DNA from: Chromatiales bacterium
Lineage (GTDB): Bacteria; Pseudomonadota; Gammaproteobacteria; UBA6429; Thiohalophilaceae
Direction of reading: 5' to 3'
Assembly (NCBI GenBank): GCA_027076325.1
Contig: JALTJZ010000005.1
Span: 100,494-164,493 of the forward strand
Length of the DNA stretch: 64,000 bases
In this document: one piece after another, positions 55,071-64,000 of the stretch
Position numbering within the stretch: position 1 is the stretch's first letter
Layout: each line of letters starts with the position of its first letter
The notes under the pieces: model-generated
What the model was told of the DNA's origin: nothing
The model's input: the letters and a program-made list of their open reading frames with translations, nothing else
The model's database searches: none
Position numbers and translations under genes: made by a program

Positions 55071-56140
55071 AAACCTTGATATTTATAGTTCTGGTTGCAA
55101 CTCAACTTGGCTTATCCAGTTGTGCATATATTTATTCAAAAAGCGACAATGTTGCCACACGTATAGAAACACTTGCCAATCAGGAAAAATATGGCCTTGC
55201 TCTGGATATTCTGGACTTTATTCAACCTGATCATTTCAACTATGTTTTTTTAATGGCCGAAAAAAAACGTATTCAGGCTTTAGCCAGTCGTTTTGAAGAA
55301 AAGTCATTGCTTCAGGCCAGTATACAGGAGAAGAACAAGCACTGGGCAGAGGCGATGAAAACTTATGATAGTGCACTGGATAAATTACCTAAAAGCAAAA
55401 AGTTACAAGAAGCACGTAACCGCTTTGTTATCAAGCGAGATAAGTACTTGAGTCAGTTACGAAATAAACTACTTGTATCCAAAGCAAAAACGCTCAGTAA
55501 AAAAACAGCCACCACTAAAGAAATAGCACAGGTTAACCCGGACGATACCAAAGCAAAAAAACTATTACGCTCTCATATCCGTGAAATAGAACTCACAGCC
55601 GAAAAACTGATTACCTGTGCAGAAGACGGAATTAAAAATAAAGATATTCAACTGGCCGAAGAATGCTTAACATTGGCAGGAAATTTATCCACCACAAAAA
55701 AAACCAATAAAAAAATTGCCGCGCTACACAAGAGTCTTAATACGGTTAGAAAAAAGCGCATCAAGTCCAACAAAAGATCTATTCAAACAATAACTAAACA
55801 ACTCAAACATATTAAAACAAATGCACAACTTATTCGTTATCAAAGAGAAATCCTGGCTTTATACCACCAGGATAAATCCAATAAAAAGATTATCCGTTTA
55901 AAGAAAAAACTGGATATTTATATTAATAACGCATTAAAGAAAGGTATCAAGCAAGGACAGGAATTATATAGCCAGGGGCGGATACAACCTGCCCTTAACT
56001 TATGGAACGAGCTGCATCAACTTGCCCCCAATAATCAGAAATTAAATGATTATATACATCGGGCTAGAAAAGTACTTAAGAAATTACAGAGTTTAAGTAA
56101 CAACCCCAATAATATCTCTCTTCCAAAAGCAGCTAATTAG
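55067..56140 (+). CDS. Lipoprotein with TPR-like helical repeats, coupled to the cyclase
   Basis: A 357-residue protein with a lipoprotein signal: hydrophobic residues 3-17 and the lipobox LSSC, with the modified Cys at residue 19. The rest is Lys/Gln/Leu-rich and helical, with two regions that look like TPR repeats (about 25-110, HWAEAMKTYDSALDKLPKSK, and 295-345, GRIQPALNLWNELHQLAPNNQ). It starts inside the end of the cyclase gene. A periplasmic partner or sensor component for the cyclase is plausible (inference). Confidence 0.75.
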   Translation: MKTLIFIVLVATQLGLSSCAYIYSKSDNVATRIETLANQEKYGLALDILDFIQPDHFNYVFLMAEKKRIQALASRFEEKSLLQASIQEKNKHWAEAMKTYDSALDKLPKSKKLQEARNRFVIKRDKYLSQLRNKLLVSKAKTLSKKTATTKEIAQVNPDDTKAKKLLRSHIREIELTAEKLITCAEDGIKNKDIQLAEECLTLAGNLSTTKKTNKKIAALHKSLNTVRKKRIKSNKRSIQTITKQLKHIKTNAQLIRYQREILALYHQDKSNKKIIRLKKKLDIYINNALKKGIKQGQELYSQGRIQPALNLWNELHQLAPNNQKLNDYIHRARKVLKKLQSLSNNPNNISLPKAAN

Positions 56141-56208
56141 AGCCTGCTGTACTCTCAAATTAATAACCACAGCAACACGGTGGGTACGGCAAAAGATATA
56201 ATAAAGGG

Positions 56209-58530
56209 CTACTCTTCTTCAACTTCAACAACCGGTGCTAATCGCCAGACATTACGATAACCCTGTGGTAACTTACGACCTCGTTGTGCACGTTCACCTT
56301 CGAAGGGTTCCATATCTGCTGCCTCAAAAACTTTATGTCGTTTACCGGAATAAACAGACAAGGTATCATCTTCGTTTATCACCGTCACTGCAGCCAGATA
56401 TTCTGAATGATTTTTTGATTTTGCCGGTGGAATATTGAGTATTTTAATCCCCTTACCTTTTGGCAACTGGGGTAACTCGGCAATATGGTGAATAAGCATA
56501 TTGCCATCGTTTGTTACTGCTACGACCCAGTTTGTTTCCATGTCCGTTACTGGCACAGGTGGCAACACTGTTGAACCTTCCGGTACTTTTATAATGGCTT
56601 TACCTTTTTTATTTTTTGTTACCATTTCCTCAAGACTAATGATAAAACCAAAACCGGCATCCGTTGCGAGTAAAAATAGCTGTTCCGGACCACCCGCCAT
56701 CACACCACAGAAGCTGGCACCCGGCGGTGGCGTGAAACGCCCCGTTAAAGGTTCACCCTGACCTCGAGCAGAAGGCAGGGTATGCCCCATCGTTGTATAG
56801 GTACGTCCAGTCGAATCGATAAAGACGGCTGTCTGATTATTTTTACCTAATGCATACGCCTGACAAGCATCACCAGCTTTATAGTTTAATTCAAATGGAT
56901 CAATATCATGGCCTTTTGCTGCACGCACTAGTCCTTTTTGTGACAGGATAATGGTAATCGGATCGGCACTTATCAACGATGATTCATCCATTGCCTGCGC
57001 AGCTTCACGGGCAACAATCTTACAACGGCGTTTGTCACCATAATTATCCAGAATGGCTTTTAACTCTTTCTTAATCAGTGTCTTTAAACGTGCTTTTGAA
57101 CCTAAAATCTTTTCAATATCTGCTTTTTCTGCTCTTAGTTCTTTTTGCTCTGCCTTGATTTTCATTTCTTCAAGACGGGCTAACTGCCTTAAGCGTGTAT
57201 CTAAAATATAATCTGCCTGTATCTCAGATAATTTAAAACGTTTAATCAGTTTTGCTTTTGGCTCATCTTCTTTGCGAATAATGCGAATCACTTCATCCAG
57301 ATTTAAGAAGGCTTTTAATAAACCATCTAATAAATGCAAACGTTTATTCACTTTTTCCAGGCGGTATTCCAAGCGACGAGTGACGGTTTGAATTCTAAAC
57401 GACAACCAGTTGGTTAAAACATCAAATAAATTCATTGTACCCGGACGACCATCCAGATCGATCAGATTCATATTAACTCGATAGGTTCGCTCAAGATCGG
57501 TGGTTGAAAACAGGTGTATCATTAACTGATCAATATCCACCTCTTTATTCTTGCGCACAATCACCAGGCGTGTCGGGCTTTCATGATCCGACTCATCACG
57601 CAAATCAACCACCATTGGTAGTTTCTTCGCCTGCATCTGACTGGCAATTTGCCCAAGAATTTTTGCCGGCGAAGCCTGGTGCGGTAAAGCGGTAACAATA
57701 ATATCGTCACCATCTTTCTCATAGACTGCACGCATACGAATACTGCCACTACCCGATTGATACATGGCAACAATGTCTTTGCGGGGTGTGATAATTTCAG
57801 CGTCGGTTGGATAGTCCGGGCCTTTAATAAATTTACATAACTCCCTTACTTTTGCTTTCGGGTTATCCAGCAAATGAATTGTTGCGTTTAATACTTCAGT
57901 TAAATTATGTGGCGGAATATCGGTTGCCATGCCCACAGCAATGCCGGTTGTACCGTTCATTAAAATATTAGGGACTTGCGCCGGTAAAATAACGGGTTCA
58001 TCAAGCGAACCATCAAAATTGGGCGCCCAGTCGACCGTGCCCTGACCTAACTCACCAAGTAACAAGTCTGCATATTGAGACAAGCGCGATTCAGTATAAC
58101 GCATCGCGGCAAACGATTTAGGATCGTCAGGTGAACCCCAGTTACCCTGCCCTTCCAGCAAGGTATAACGATATGAAAAAGGCTGCGCCATTAACACCAT
58201 GGCTTCATAACAGGCACTGTCGCCATGCGGATGGAATTTACCCAGCACATCACCCACGGTTCTTGCTGATTTTTTAAACTTTGCGGTGGCTTTTAAACCC
58301 AATTCTGACATGGCATAAATAATACGCCGCTGTACCGGTTTTAAGCCATCGCCAACGTGTGGCAGTGCACGATCAAGTATGACGTACATGGAATAATCCA
58401 GATACGCTTTTTCAGTAAAGTCTCTTAATGAGAGTTGTTCAATACCTGCATCAAAACCGGCATTAAAATCAAGATCGTCCTGTTGCTTCTTCTTTTTTGA
58501 TCTTGTTTGTTTTTTCTTTTTTGCAGCCAT
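56209..58530 (-). CDS. parC: ParC, topoisomerase IV subunit A
   Basis: ParC cuts and rejoins DNA to decatenate daughter chromosomes. The 773-residue protein has the DNA-gate domain with the active-site Tyr in [10 protein letters not shown], the quinolone-determining region [20 protein letters not shown], and a Lys-rich helical tower. It ends with a C-terminal beta-pinwheel region that is shorter than that of GyrA and lacks the GyrA box. The first 20 residues are Lys/Gln-rich. It follows parE by 33 nt on the same strand. Confidence 0.96.
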   Translation of the reverse strand: MAAKKKKQTRSKKKKQQDDLDFNAGFDAGIEQLSLRDFTEKAYLDYSMYVILDRALPHVGDGLKPVQRRIIYAMSELGLKATAKFKKSARTVGDVLGKFHPHGDSACYEAMVLMAQPFSYRYTLLEGQGNWGSPDDPKSFAAMRYTESRLSQYADLLLGELGQGTVDWAPNFDGSLDEPVILPAQVPNILMNGTTGIAVGMATDIPPHNLTEVLNATIHLLDNPKAKVRELCKFIKGPDYPTDAEIITPRKDIVAMYQSGSGSIRMRAVYEKDGDDIIVTALPHQASPAKILGQIASQMQAKKLPMVVDLRDESDHESPTRLVIVRKNKEVDIDQLMIHLFSTTDLERTYRVNMNLIDLDGRPGTMNLFDVLTNWLSFRIQTVTRRLEYRLEKVNKRLHLLDGLLKAFLNLDEVIRIIRKEDEPKAKLIKRFKLSEIQADYILDTRLRQLARLEEMKIKAEQKELRAEKADIEKILGSKARLKTLIKKELKAILDNYGDKRRCKIVAREAAQAMDESSLISADPITIILSQKGLVRAAKGHDIDPFELNYKAGDACQAYALGKNNQTAVFIDSTGRTYTTMGHTLPSARGQGEPLTGRFTPPPGASFCGVMAGGPEQLFLLATDAGFGFIISLEEMVTKNKKGKAIIKVPEGSTVLPPVPVTDMETNWVVAVTNDGNMLIHHIAELPQLPKGKGIKILNIPPAKSKNHSEYLAAVTVINEDDTLSVYSGKRHKVFEAADMEPFEGERAQRGRKLPQGYRNVWRLAPVVEVEEE

Positions 58531-58563
58531 TAAATCGATACCATTATTTTAAAAATATTAACC

Positions 58564-60453
58564 CTAAACATCTGCCATATCACCTTTCGACTCTAACCAT
58601 TTACGCCGATCGGCTGAGCGTTTTTTAGCTAATAGCATATCCATCATCTGATGTGCTTCATCTTCTGCATCAACAGTTAACTGCACCAGACGGCGTGTAT
58701 CGGGTGACATTGTTGTTTCGCGCAATTGTAACGGATTCATTTCACCCAGCCCCTTAAAACGGGTAACACTGATTTTACCTTTTTTCTTTTCGGCTTCTAT
58801 ACGGTCCAGTATGCCCTGTCGTTCGGCATCATCGAGGGCATAAAACATTTCTTTACCCACATCGACCCGATACAACGGTGGCATTGCCACATAAACATGG
58901 CCTTCTTTTACTAAATGCCGGAAGTGACGCAGAAATAAAGCGCATAAAAGTGTCGCAATATGCAGCCCATCAGAATCTGCATCGGCTAAAATAATGACTT
59001 TATCGTAGCGCAAACCTTTTAAATTATCCGTTCCAGGGTCAACACCAATCGCCACTGAAATATCATGTACTTCCTGCGAAGCCAATACTTCGGATGAATC
59101 CACTTCCCAGGTATTCAGGATTTTACCGCGTAACGGCATAATCGCCTGAAATACACGGTCTCGCCCCTGCTTGGCTGAACCGCCCGCCGAATCCCCTTCG
59201 ACTAAAAACAGTTCGCTGCGTTCTGAGTCCTGGCCACTGCAATCGGCGAGCTTGCCGGGTAAAGCCGGCCCCTGCGTTACCTTTTTACGCACCACTTTCC
59301 GCCCGGCTTTAAGACGGCTCTGGGCATTACTAATTGCCAGTTCGGCAATTTGCTCACCGAGTTGAATGTGTTTGCTTAACCACACGGCAAAGGCATCTTT
59401 TACCACGCCCGATACAAAAGCGGCACATTCACGTGAAGATAATCGCTCTTTTGTCTGGCCACTGAATTGCGGATCGGCTAATTTAACTGAAAGAATAAAA
59501 TTTACTTTATCCCAGACATCGTCCGGGCTGAGTTTTAAACCACGTGGAATTAAATTACGCAGCTCACAAAATTCGCGCATGGCATCACTTAACCCCGTGC
59601 GTAAGCCATTTACATGTGTGCCACCCTGCGCAGTCGGCACCAGGTTCACATAGCTCTCATTAACCACAATACCGGCTTCGGGTGCCCACACAACAGCCCA
59701 GTCTACCGCTTCGGCATTACCCTCTAGGCTTCCCATAAAAGGCTCTTCAGGTAAACAAACCGCACCATCGAGCTCGTCTACTAAATAGTCCTGTAAACCG
59801 TCTTCATAGAACCAGGTTTGTTCTTCATTGGTTTTTTCTTCATAAAAGGTAACCGTTAAACCGGGGCAAAGCACCGCCTTGGCACGCAATACATGACGTA
59901 ATCGTGGCACTGAAAAATTAACGGAATCAAAAAATTTACCATCCGGCCAGAAGCGCAGACTGGTACCCGTTTCTTTCTTTGCGACTTTACCAATTACCTT
60001 TAAACTGGTTTTCTTGTCGCCATTGGCAAAAGCCATTTTGTATTCTTTGCTATCACGTCGGATAACCACTTCCAGCTTTTTTGATAAGGCATTAACAACC
60101 GAAACACCGACACCGTGCAAACCACCGGAAAACTGATAGTTATCATTTGAAAATTTACCACCGGAGTGTAAGCGGGTAAGAATAACCTCAACCCCCGGCA
60201 CCTTTTCTTCAGGATGTTTATCAACCGGCATACCTCGACCATCATCGGTTACTTCCAGAGAACCGTCTTTATAAAGTGAGACATAAATGGATTTAGCATG
60301 TCCCGACATGGCTTCATCCACACTATTATCGATCACTTCCTGAGCTAAATGATTGGGACGTTCTGTTTGGGTGTACATGCCCGGACGTTTACGAACGGGT
60401 TCCAAGCCGGTTAATACTTCAATATCACCCGCACTGTAAGATTTTTTTGCCAT
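58564..60453 (-). CDS. parE: ParE, topoisomerase IV subunit B
   Basis: The ATPase and TOPRIM subunit of topoisomerase IV. From the ATG at 60453 (protein MAKKSYSAGD) it has 629 residues. Landmarks are the GHKL motifs NSVDEAMSGHA and DDGRGMPVDKH, GGLHGVGVSVVNALS, and the TOPRIM segment LVEGDSAGGSAKQGRDR with ILADADSDGLHI. The QTK-loop region matches ParE length. It is first of the parE-parC pair, with 33 nt between them. Confidence 0.96.
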   Translation of the reverse strand: MAKKSYSAGDIEVLTGLEPVRKRPGMYTQTERPNHLAQEVIDNSVDEAMSGHAKSIYVSLYKDGSLEVTDDGRGMPVDKHPEEKVPGVEVILTRLHSGGKFSNDNYQFSGGLHGVGVSVVNALSKKLEVVIRRDSKEYKMAFANGDKKTSLKVIGKVAKKETGTSLRFWPDGKFFDSVNFSVPRLRHVLRAKAVLCPGLTVTFYEEKTNEEQTWFYEDGLQDYLVDELDGAVCLPEEPFMGSLEGNAEAVDWAVVWAPEAGIVVNESYVNLVPTAQGGTHVNGLRTGLSDAMREFCELRNLIPRGLKLSPDDVWDKVNFILSVKLADPQFSGQTKERLSSRECAAFVSGVVKDAFAVWLSKHIQLGEQIAELAISNAQSRLKAGRKVVRKKVTQGPALPGKLADCSGQDSERSELFLVEGDSAGGSAKQGRDRVFQAIMPLRGKILNTWEVDSSEVLASQEVHDISVAIGVDPGTDNLKGLRYDKVIILADADSDGLHIATLLCALFLRHFRHLVKEGHVYVAMPPLYRVDVGKEMFYALDDAERQGILDRIEAEKKKGKISVTRFKGLGEMNPLQLRETTMSPDTRRLVQLTVDAEDEAHQMMDMLLAKKRSADRRKWLESKGDMADV

Positions 60454-60570
60454 AAGGTTTATTATACGCTGCAATTAAAACGACTAAATCTTATTATATT
60501 TTGATCGCGGTTAATAGCCATAAGCGGCAGGAATTAACAAATATATTATTAAAACTGTCTGCGACCACGC

Positions 60571-60597
60571 AAACAAAAGGCCAGCGAAGGCTGGCCT
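60571..60597 (-). terminator. Rho-independent terminator of the chemoreceptor gene
   Basis: On the minus strand, AGGCCAGC-CTTC-GCTGGCCT is a perfect 8-bp stem with a 4-nt loop followed by TTTTGTTT. It lies 31 nt after the stop of the methyl-accepting protein, and its other side reads into parE. Confidence 0.88.
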
Positions 60598-60627
60598 GAA
60601 GAACAATGCATACTATAAGCAGATAAT

Positions 60628-62673
60628 TTATACTTTAAATTTGCCGATAATAGTTTGTAACTGATAGGCTAAACTTGATAATTCTTCACTTGACGATGAA
60701 ACCTGCTGCGAACCCGCTTCGGTTTCATGCGCAACCGCCGATAATGTTGTAATATTCGCATTAATCTCTTCTGTTACCATCCCTTGCTGGCGTACCGCCT
60801 CGGCAATTTGTATGTTCATATTAGAAACTTCGGCAATCGAAGTGGATATTTGATTAAGCGAACTGTCTGCTTCGGCTGCTTTTTCAACTGTTGTTGTGGC
60901 CTGCTTCTGACTATTGTCCATTCCTGAAACGGCATTTTGAGCCCCCTTCTGTAAGCGCTCAATCATATTTTGTATTTCCTGAGTGGATTCCTGAGTTCGG
61001 TTTGCCAGGCTACGTACTTCGTCAGCGACCACCGCAAAGCCTCGCCCTTGCTCACCAGCCCGCGCCGCCTCAATTGCCGCATTCAGAGCCAGTAAATTGG
61101 TTTGCTCAGCTATACCCTGAATTACTTCCACCACCGTACCAATTTGCTCGGTATCGGATTCCAGTTGTTTAATCGTTGAAGAAGCGCTTTCTACTTCAGT
61201 TGCCAAATCATTTATTGCACTCATTGTTTGAGAAACAATGCTGCGGCCTTCATCTGCTTGCTGGTCGGCCTGTTGTGTTCCGGTTGCTGCATTGTCGGCA
61301 TTATGTGCCACTTCCTGTGCGGTACTCGCCATTTCATTCATTGCCGTTGCAACCAGTTCAAGCTGCTCTTTTTCCTTGCTCACATTCTGGTTTGCTGTGG
61401 ACGATGTTGCCGATAATTGTTCCGCTGCTGCGGCAAGCTGTGATGATGCATCGGTTACACTGCGTATGGTTGTATGGATTAAGTCTATAATTGCGTTAAA
61501 ACCTGTCGCCAGTTCGGCCACTTCATCTTTACCTTTAACTTCCAGACGTTTGGTTAAGTCTCCTTCACCCGCTGCAATTTCATGCATGGCTTCGACTGTT
61601 TCATTTATAGGGATAATAATCATGCGGCTGACTAGCCATGCCCCAACAATACCCATAATAACACCCACTACGAGCAAGATAAGAACAATGCTGTTTGCCT
61701 CAATCAAACTATCAAGAATACTCTGGCTGGTCGTTTCCACTTCCTGCCGTTGTTGTTTTACCAGGTTATCAAGATCAGCCTTTATCGAGCTAACAAGCGG
61801 ACTGATTTCTGTGCGCATTAAATAAGAGTCGGTTCGCCACTTGTCACTGCTGTGGACAGCAATAAGTTCCTTCAAACCCGCCATATACGGCGGCAAGACT
61901 TCCTTAATTTCTTCTAAAGCCGTTTCTTGTTCAAAATTTAACAATGAACCGACATTTTTTTCAAATTTAACAACCGCATCCTGAAAACCCTGCGCATATA
62001 ATTTAAGATTTGCTACATCACCTTCGCCTCGCATCGCCATAAACGCGCGATTCGCTATTAGTAAATTCATCCAGGTCTGACGTAAATTGGCAACAGCTAA
62101 TAGTACTTTACCGCGTCCGGCTTCTTCACCATCTTCAGCACCTATCATTTGCGTTAAACTTCCCAATATTGTCGTCGCCTGCACCCCCATTTTATCTCGG
62201 GCAACAATAAAGCCCGGCTGATTTAAATTAAAATCCTGAGCAAGTCCAACCATTTTGTCCCTGTATGCAGCAAACTTTTCAATACGTAATGCAATGCGCG
62301 ATACTGTTTTTTGTACTTCAGGATTATTGGTTACCTGGGGCATTGCTTTTAATCTGGCAAGCAAGTCTTTAACCGACTTTAATGAGGAATCGTATGCTTT
62401 AAGATCTGAAGCATGCGAACTTAAGAGATAAAAACCAAGTGCAACACTGGCCGTATTAATGGTCGACTCTAATTCAGTCACCTTTAACATCAATGGCTGA
62501 CTGTCATCCACCATATGGGAAACTTCAGTTTTAATGTTTGAAAAATTAACCACTGCCGTGCCCGAAACAATCCCTAAAATAACCAGCATAAAGACGGTAG
62601 CCGCCCACAGTTTGTGGCTAATACGGAAATATGACAGGGTGTTTGACGCAAAATTTGAAAGTAGACTACTCAT
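60628..62673 (-). CDS. Methyl-accepting chemotaxis protein
   Basis: A 681-residue chemoreceptor with a membrane segment near residues 19-41, a large periplasmic helical sensor (about 42-330; four-helix-bundle-like, with [17 protein letters not shown]), and a second membrane segment (about 331-354). A HAMP domain (about 355-407) and a signalling domain follow; its hairpin tip reads [35 protein letters not shown] (in part), the conserved MCP hub. There is no C-terminal pentapeptide, so methylation relies on other receptors. Its ligand is unknown. No chemotaxis operon is adjacent. Confidence 0.93.
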   Translation of the reverse strand: MSSLLSNFASNTLSYFRISHKLWAATVFMLVILGIVSGTAVVNFSNIKTEVSHMVDDSQPLMLKVTELESTINTASVALGFYLLSSHASDLKAYDSSLKSVKDLLARLKAMPQVTNNPEVQKTVSRIALRIEKFAAYRDKMVGLAQDFNLNQPGFIVARDKMGVQATTILGSLTQMIGAEDGEEAGRGKVLLAVANLRQTWMNLLIANRAFMAMRGEGDVANLKLYAQGFQDAVVKFEKNVGSLLNFEQETALEEIKEVLPPYMAGLKELIAVHSSDKWRTDSYLMRTEISPLVSSIKADLDNLVKQQRQEVETTSQSILDSLIEANSIVLILLVVGVIMGIVGAWLVSRMIIIPINETVEAMHEIAAGEGDLTKRLEVKGKDEVAELATGFNAIIDLIHTTIRSVTDASSQLAAAAEQLSATSSTANQNVSKEKEQLELVATAMNEMASTAQEVAHNADNAATGTQQADQQADEGRSIVSQTMSAINDLATEVESASSTIKQLESDTEQIGTVVEVIQGIAEQTNLLALNAAIEAARAGEQGRGFAVVADEVRSLANRTQESTQEIQNMIERLQKGAQNAVSGMDNSQKQATTTVEKAAEADSSLNQISTSIAEVSNMNIQIAEAVRQQGMVTEEINANITTLSAVAHETEAGSQQVSSSSEELSSLAYQLQTIIGKFKV

Positions 62674-62815
62674 TATACTGACCCATTTTAAAAGATTCGG
62701 AATAAAAATTAATTATGCTTAATGTAGCGGCAGTTGAGGAGAATTCTTTAAAAAAAACCTGCTAAATTCGAGGTATTTAGCAGGCGATGTGAGGTACTTC
62801 AAGTAGCTGTTTTTA

Positions 62816-62980
62816 CTAGGGGCTGTTGATCTTTCAAATGTTAGGCTGATTTTGAGAAAATTTAAGTCCTGGCAAGGCATTTTTTACGTATCAATGCACT
62901 CCATTGATAGTAAAAAATAACGCAGGCAGGGCTAAAATTAGCCAAAATCAGGCAATAGATGAAAGATCAACAGCCCCTAG
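62816..62980. mobile_element. MITE-like palindromic element, 165 bp, flanked by CTAG
   Basis: GGGCTGTTGATCTTTCA (62820-62836) is the exact inverse of TGAAAGATCAACAGCCC (62960-62976). Both are bounded by CTAG, which may be a 4-bp target duplication. The interior also pairs: left GGCTGATTTTGAGAAAATTT and right AAATTAGCCAAAATCAGGC (in part), so most of the element can fold as a long hairpin. It contains no open frame. The CTAG flank fits IS5-like elements, whose targets are YTAR, but the parent is not in the window. It lies 10 nt after the purC stop. Confidence 0.8.
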
Positions 62981-62990
62981 ATATATCAGC

Positions 62991-63716
62991 TTAGTTTGGT
63001 AAAACAACACCCAGGCGATAAGCAACCTGCTCATAGGCTTCGACAACACCACCGAGCCCCTGACGAAAACGATCTTTGTCCAGTTTTTCACGGCTCTCGC
63101 TATCCCACAGACGACAACCATCCGGGCTAAATTCGTCACCCAGAATAAGTTTGCCATTAAAGCGGCCATATTCCAGTTTATAGTCCACCAGCAGCATGCC
63201 CGCATCGGCAAACAGTTTCTTGAGGACATCGTTTACCTGGTAAGTAAGCCTTTTCATTTGCTCAATTTCAGCTTGTGTCGCCCAGTTAAAGGCAAGGATA
63301 TGAGAATCATTAATCATCGGATCATGCAATGCATCGTCCTTCAGAAAAAATTCAAATGTGGGGGGCACCAGATCCATGCCTTCTTCAACGCCTAAACGCC
63401 TAACCAGACTGCCGGTTGCAATATTACGTACAACACATTCAATCGGTAACATCTCCAGGTTCTTGACCACCGATTCTTCATCTGAAATCAGCTCTTCAAA
63501 ATGTGTAGCAATACCCACTTTTTCAAGCTGTTGCATAATAAAGGCATTAAAATAATTATTGACCATACCTTTACGATCGAGCTGCTCAATTTTTTCGCCA
63601 TCGAAAGCGGAAGTATCATTACGAAAATGCAAAATCAGTTTGTCGGCTTCATTTGTCGCATAAACAGTTTTGGCTTTACCAACGAAACGTTGTTCTTTTT
63701 TAATTACAGAAGTCAT
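62991..63716 (-). CDS. purC: PurC, phosphoribosylaminoimidazole-succinocarboxamide synthase
   Basis: PurC makes SAICAR in purine biosynthesis. From the ATG at 63716 (MTSVIKKEQ) it has 241 residues, the usual size. Landmarks are [31 protein letters not shown], the catalytic-site region [22 protein letters not shown] (in part), and the [23 protein letters not shown] metal- and nucleotide-contacting stretch. An upstream in-frame ATG at 63728 would add four residues. A 165-bp palindromic element lies just past its stop. Confidence 0.95.
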   Translation of the reverse strand: MTSVIKKEQRFVGKAKTVYATNEADKLILHFRNDTSAFDGEKIEQLDRKGMVNNYFNAFIMQQLEKVGIATHFEELISDEESVVKNLEMLPIECVVRNIATGSLVRRLGVEEGMDLVPPTFEFFLKDDALHDPMINDSHILAFNWATQAEIEQMKRLTYQVNDVLKKLFADAGMLLVDYKLEYGRFNGKLILGDEFSPDGCRLWDSESREKLDKDRFRQGLGGVVEAYEQVAYRLGVVLPN

Positions 63717-63750
63717 TTTTAGATCCACTGTTCAGGGTATTTTAAGAAAA

Positions 63751-64000
63751 TTATATTTTATGCCACGCCAGACCGTGCTGCTGATCAGCAATATTAATCC
63801 AGCTGTGCTCGCAATCGAGTACTTCACTTAAGGCTGCTCTGGCTAACTCAACCTGGTTATTCTTTTCACTTAAATGCATTGCTGCAATATATTTTAAATT
63901 ACTGGTATCCAGTTGTGCCAGAATTTCGGCTGCCTGCAAATTACTTAAATGCCCTAAATCACCCGCGACACGTTGTTTTAGTGATACAGGGTATTCACCC
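63751..64000 (-). CDS. MBL-fold hydrolase (YycJ/WalJ-like), C-terminal part only
   Basis: The visible 82-residue C-terminus reads YPVSLKQRVAGDLGHLSN, then ILAQLDTSNLKYIAAMHLSEKNNQVELARAAL and WHKI. This GHLSN ... AHLSxxNN-type pattern (here MHLSEKNN) is the C-terminal signature of YycJ/PhnP-like metallo-beta-lactamase-fold phosphodiesterases or exonucleases. The protein extends beyond the window, so its metal-binding HxHxDH is not seen. It precedes purC by 22 nt on the same strand. Confidence 0.8.
   Translation of the reverse strand, partial: GEYPVSLKQRVAGDLGHLSNLQAAEILAQLDTSNLKYIAAMHLSEKNNQVELARAALSEVLDCEHSWINIADQQHGLAWHKI

Noticed and set aside
61238-61825. 195-residue open frame opposite the chemoreceptor gene
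   Set aside because: It is antisense to the conserved signalling and HAMP region of a clear methyl-accepting protein, with Ser/Ala/Cys-rich composition typical of a reverse frame.
1-64000. CRISPR array, tRNA or rRNA genes, phage or integrase genes
   Set aside because: No regularly spaced direct repeats, cloverleaf-like stretches with CCA ends, or integrase and capsid motifs were noticed in reading; the only repeats are the inverted ones listed. tRNAscan-SE and Infernal would settle it.

Overview
The window is about 64 kb of bacterial chromosome from an AT-leaning gammaproteobacterium. The evidence is gene order and gene families: queG facing nnr-tsaE, then amiB, mutL, miaA, hfq, hflX, hflK, hflC, a DUF2065 gene and hisZ; a complete EF-P beta-lysylation set (epmA, efp, epmB); a FimX-type c-di-GMP protein; HslR, BolA, PCu(A)C/SCO and ParC/ParE. 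The genus cannot be fixed from the sequence. No tRNA, rRNA, CRISPR array, phage gene or intact transposase was seen.

Layout. 0-12.4 kb: the hisZ-hflC-hflK-hflX-hfq-miaA-mutL-amiB block, all on the minus strand, interrupted between mutL and amiB by a plus-strand island (8.2-11.0 kb). The island holds a LysM protein with a glycine-rich hydrophobic C-terminus, followed by three tandem paralogous small membrane-protein genes. Each of these is preceded by the full toxin-like C-terminus or by a decayed copy of it. 12.6-24.0 kb: a second insertion splitting tsaE from amiB, with a DUF898/M48 peptidase pair, a beta-CASP nuclease, class I aldolase, P2-type ATPase, a KefB-like antiporter and NhaA. 24-30 kb: tsaE, nnr, queG, then the molybdenum cofactor operon mobA-mobB-moeA. 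30-38 kb: thioredoxin-like, NUDIX, HslR, BolA, PilZ, a PhnD-like binding protein, htpG with a textbook heat-shock promoter, and a class V aminotransferase. 38-50.8 kb: rhodanese, an S24 protein without a DNA-binding domain, copper-handling proteins, psd, a MarR operon, the EF-P module, and a PilZ-like protein next to fimX. 51-64 kb: DUF1015, an M48 peptidase, an adenylate cyclase/lipoprotein pair, parC/parE, a chemoreceptor, a 165-bp MITE-like palindrome, purC and the 3' part of an MBL hydrolase.

Most genes are housekeeping. The main candidate for something undescribed is the array at 8.2-11.0 kb. It looks like a polymorphic toxin/immunity locus that grew by tandem duplication of a [toxin C-terminus + immunity gene] module. 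The extra toxin ends then decayed while the putative immunity genes stayed intact. A 10-nt overlap between the toxin end (Cys-Gly-stop) and the immunity start (Met-Trp-Leu) is kept in all three copies. Function as toxin and immunity is inferred from architecture only.
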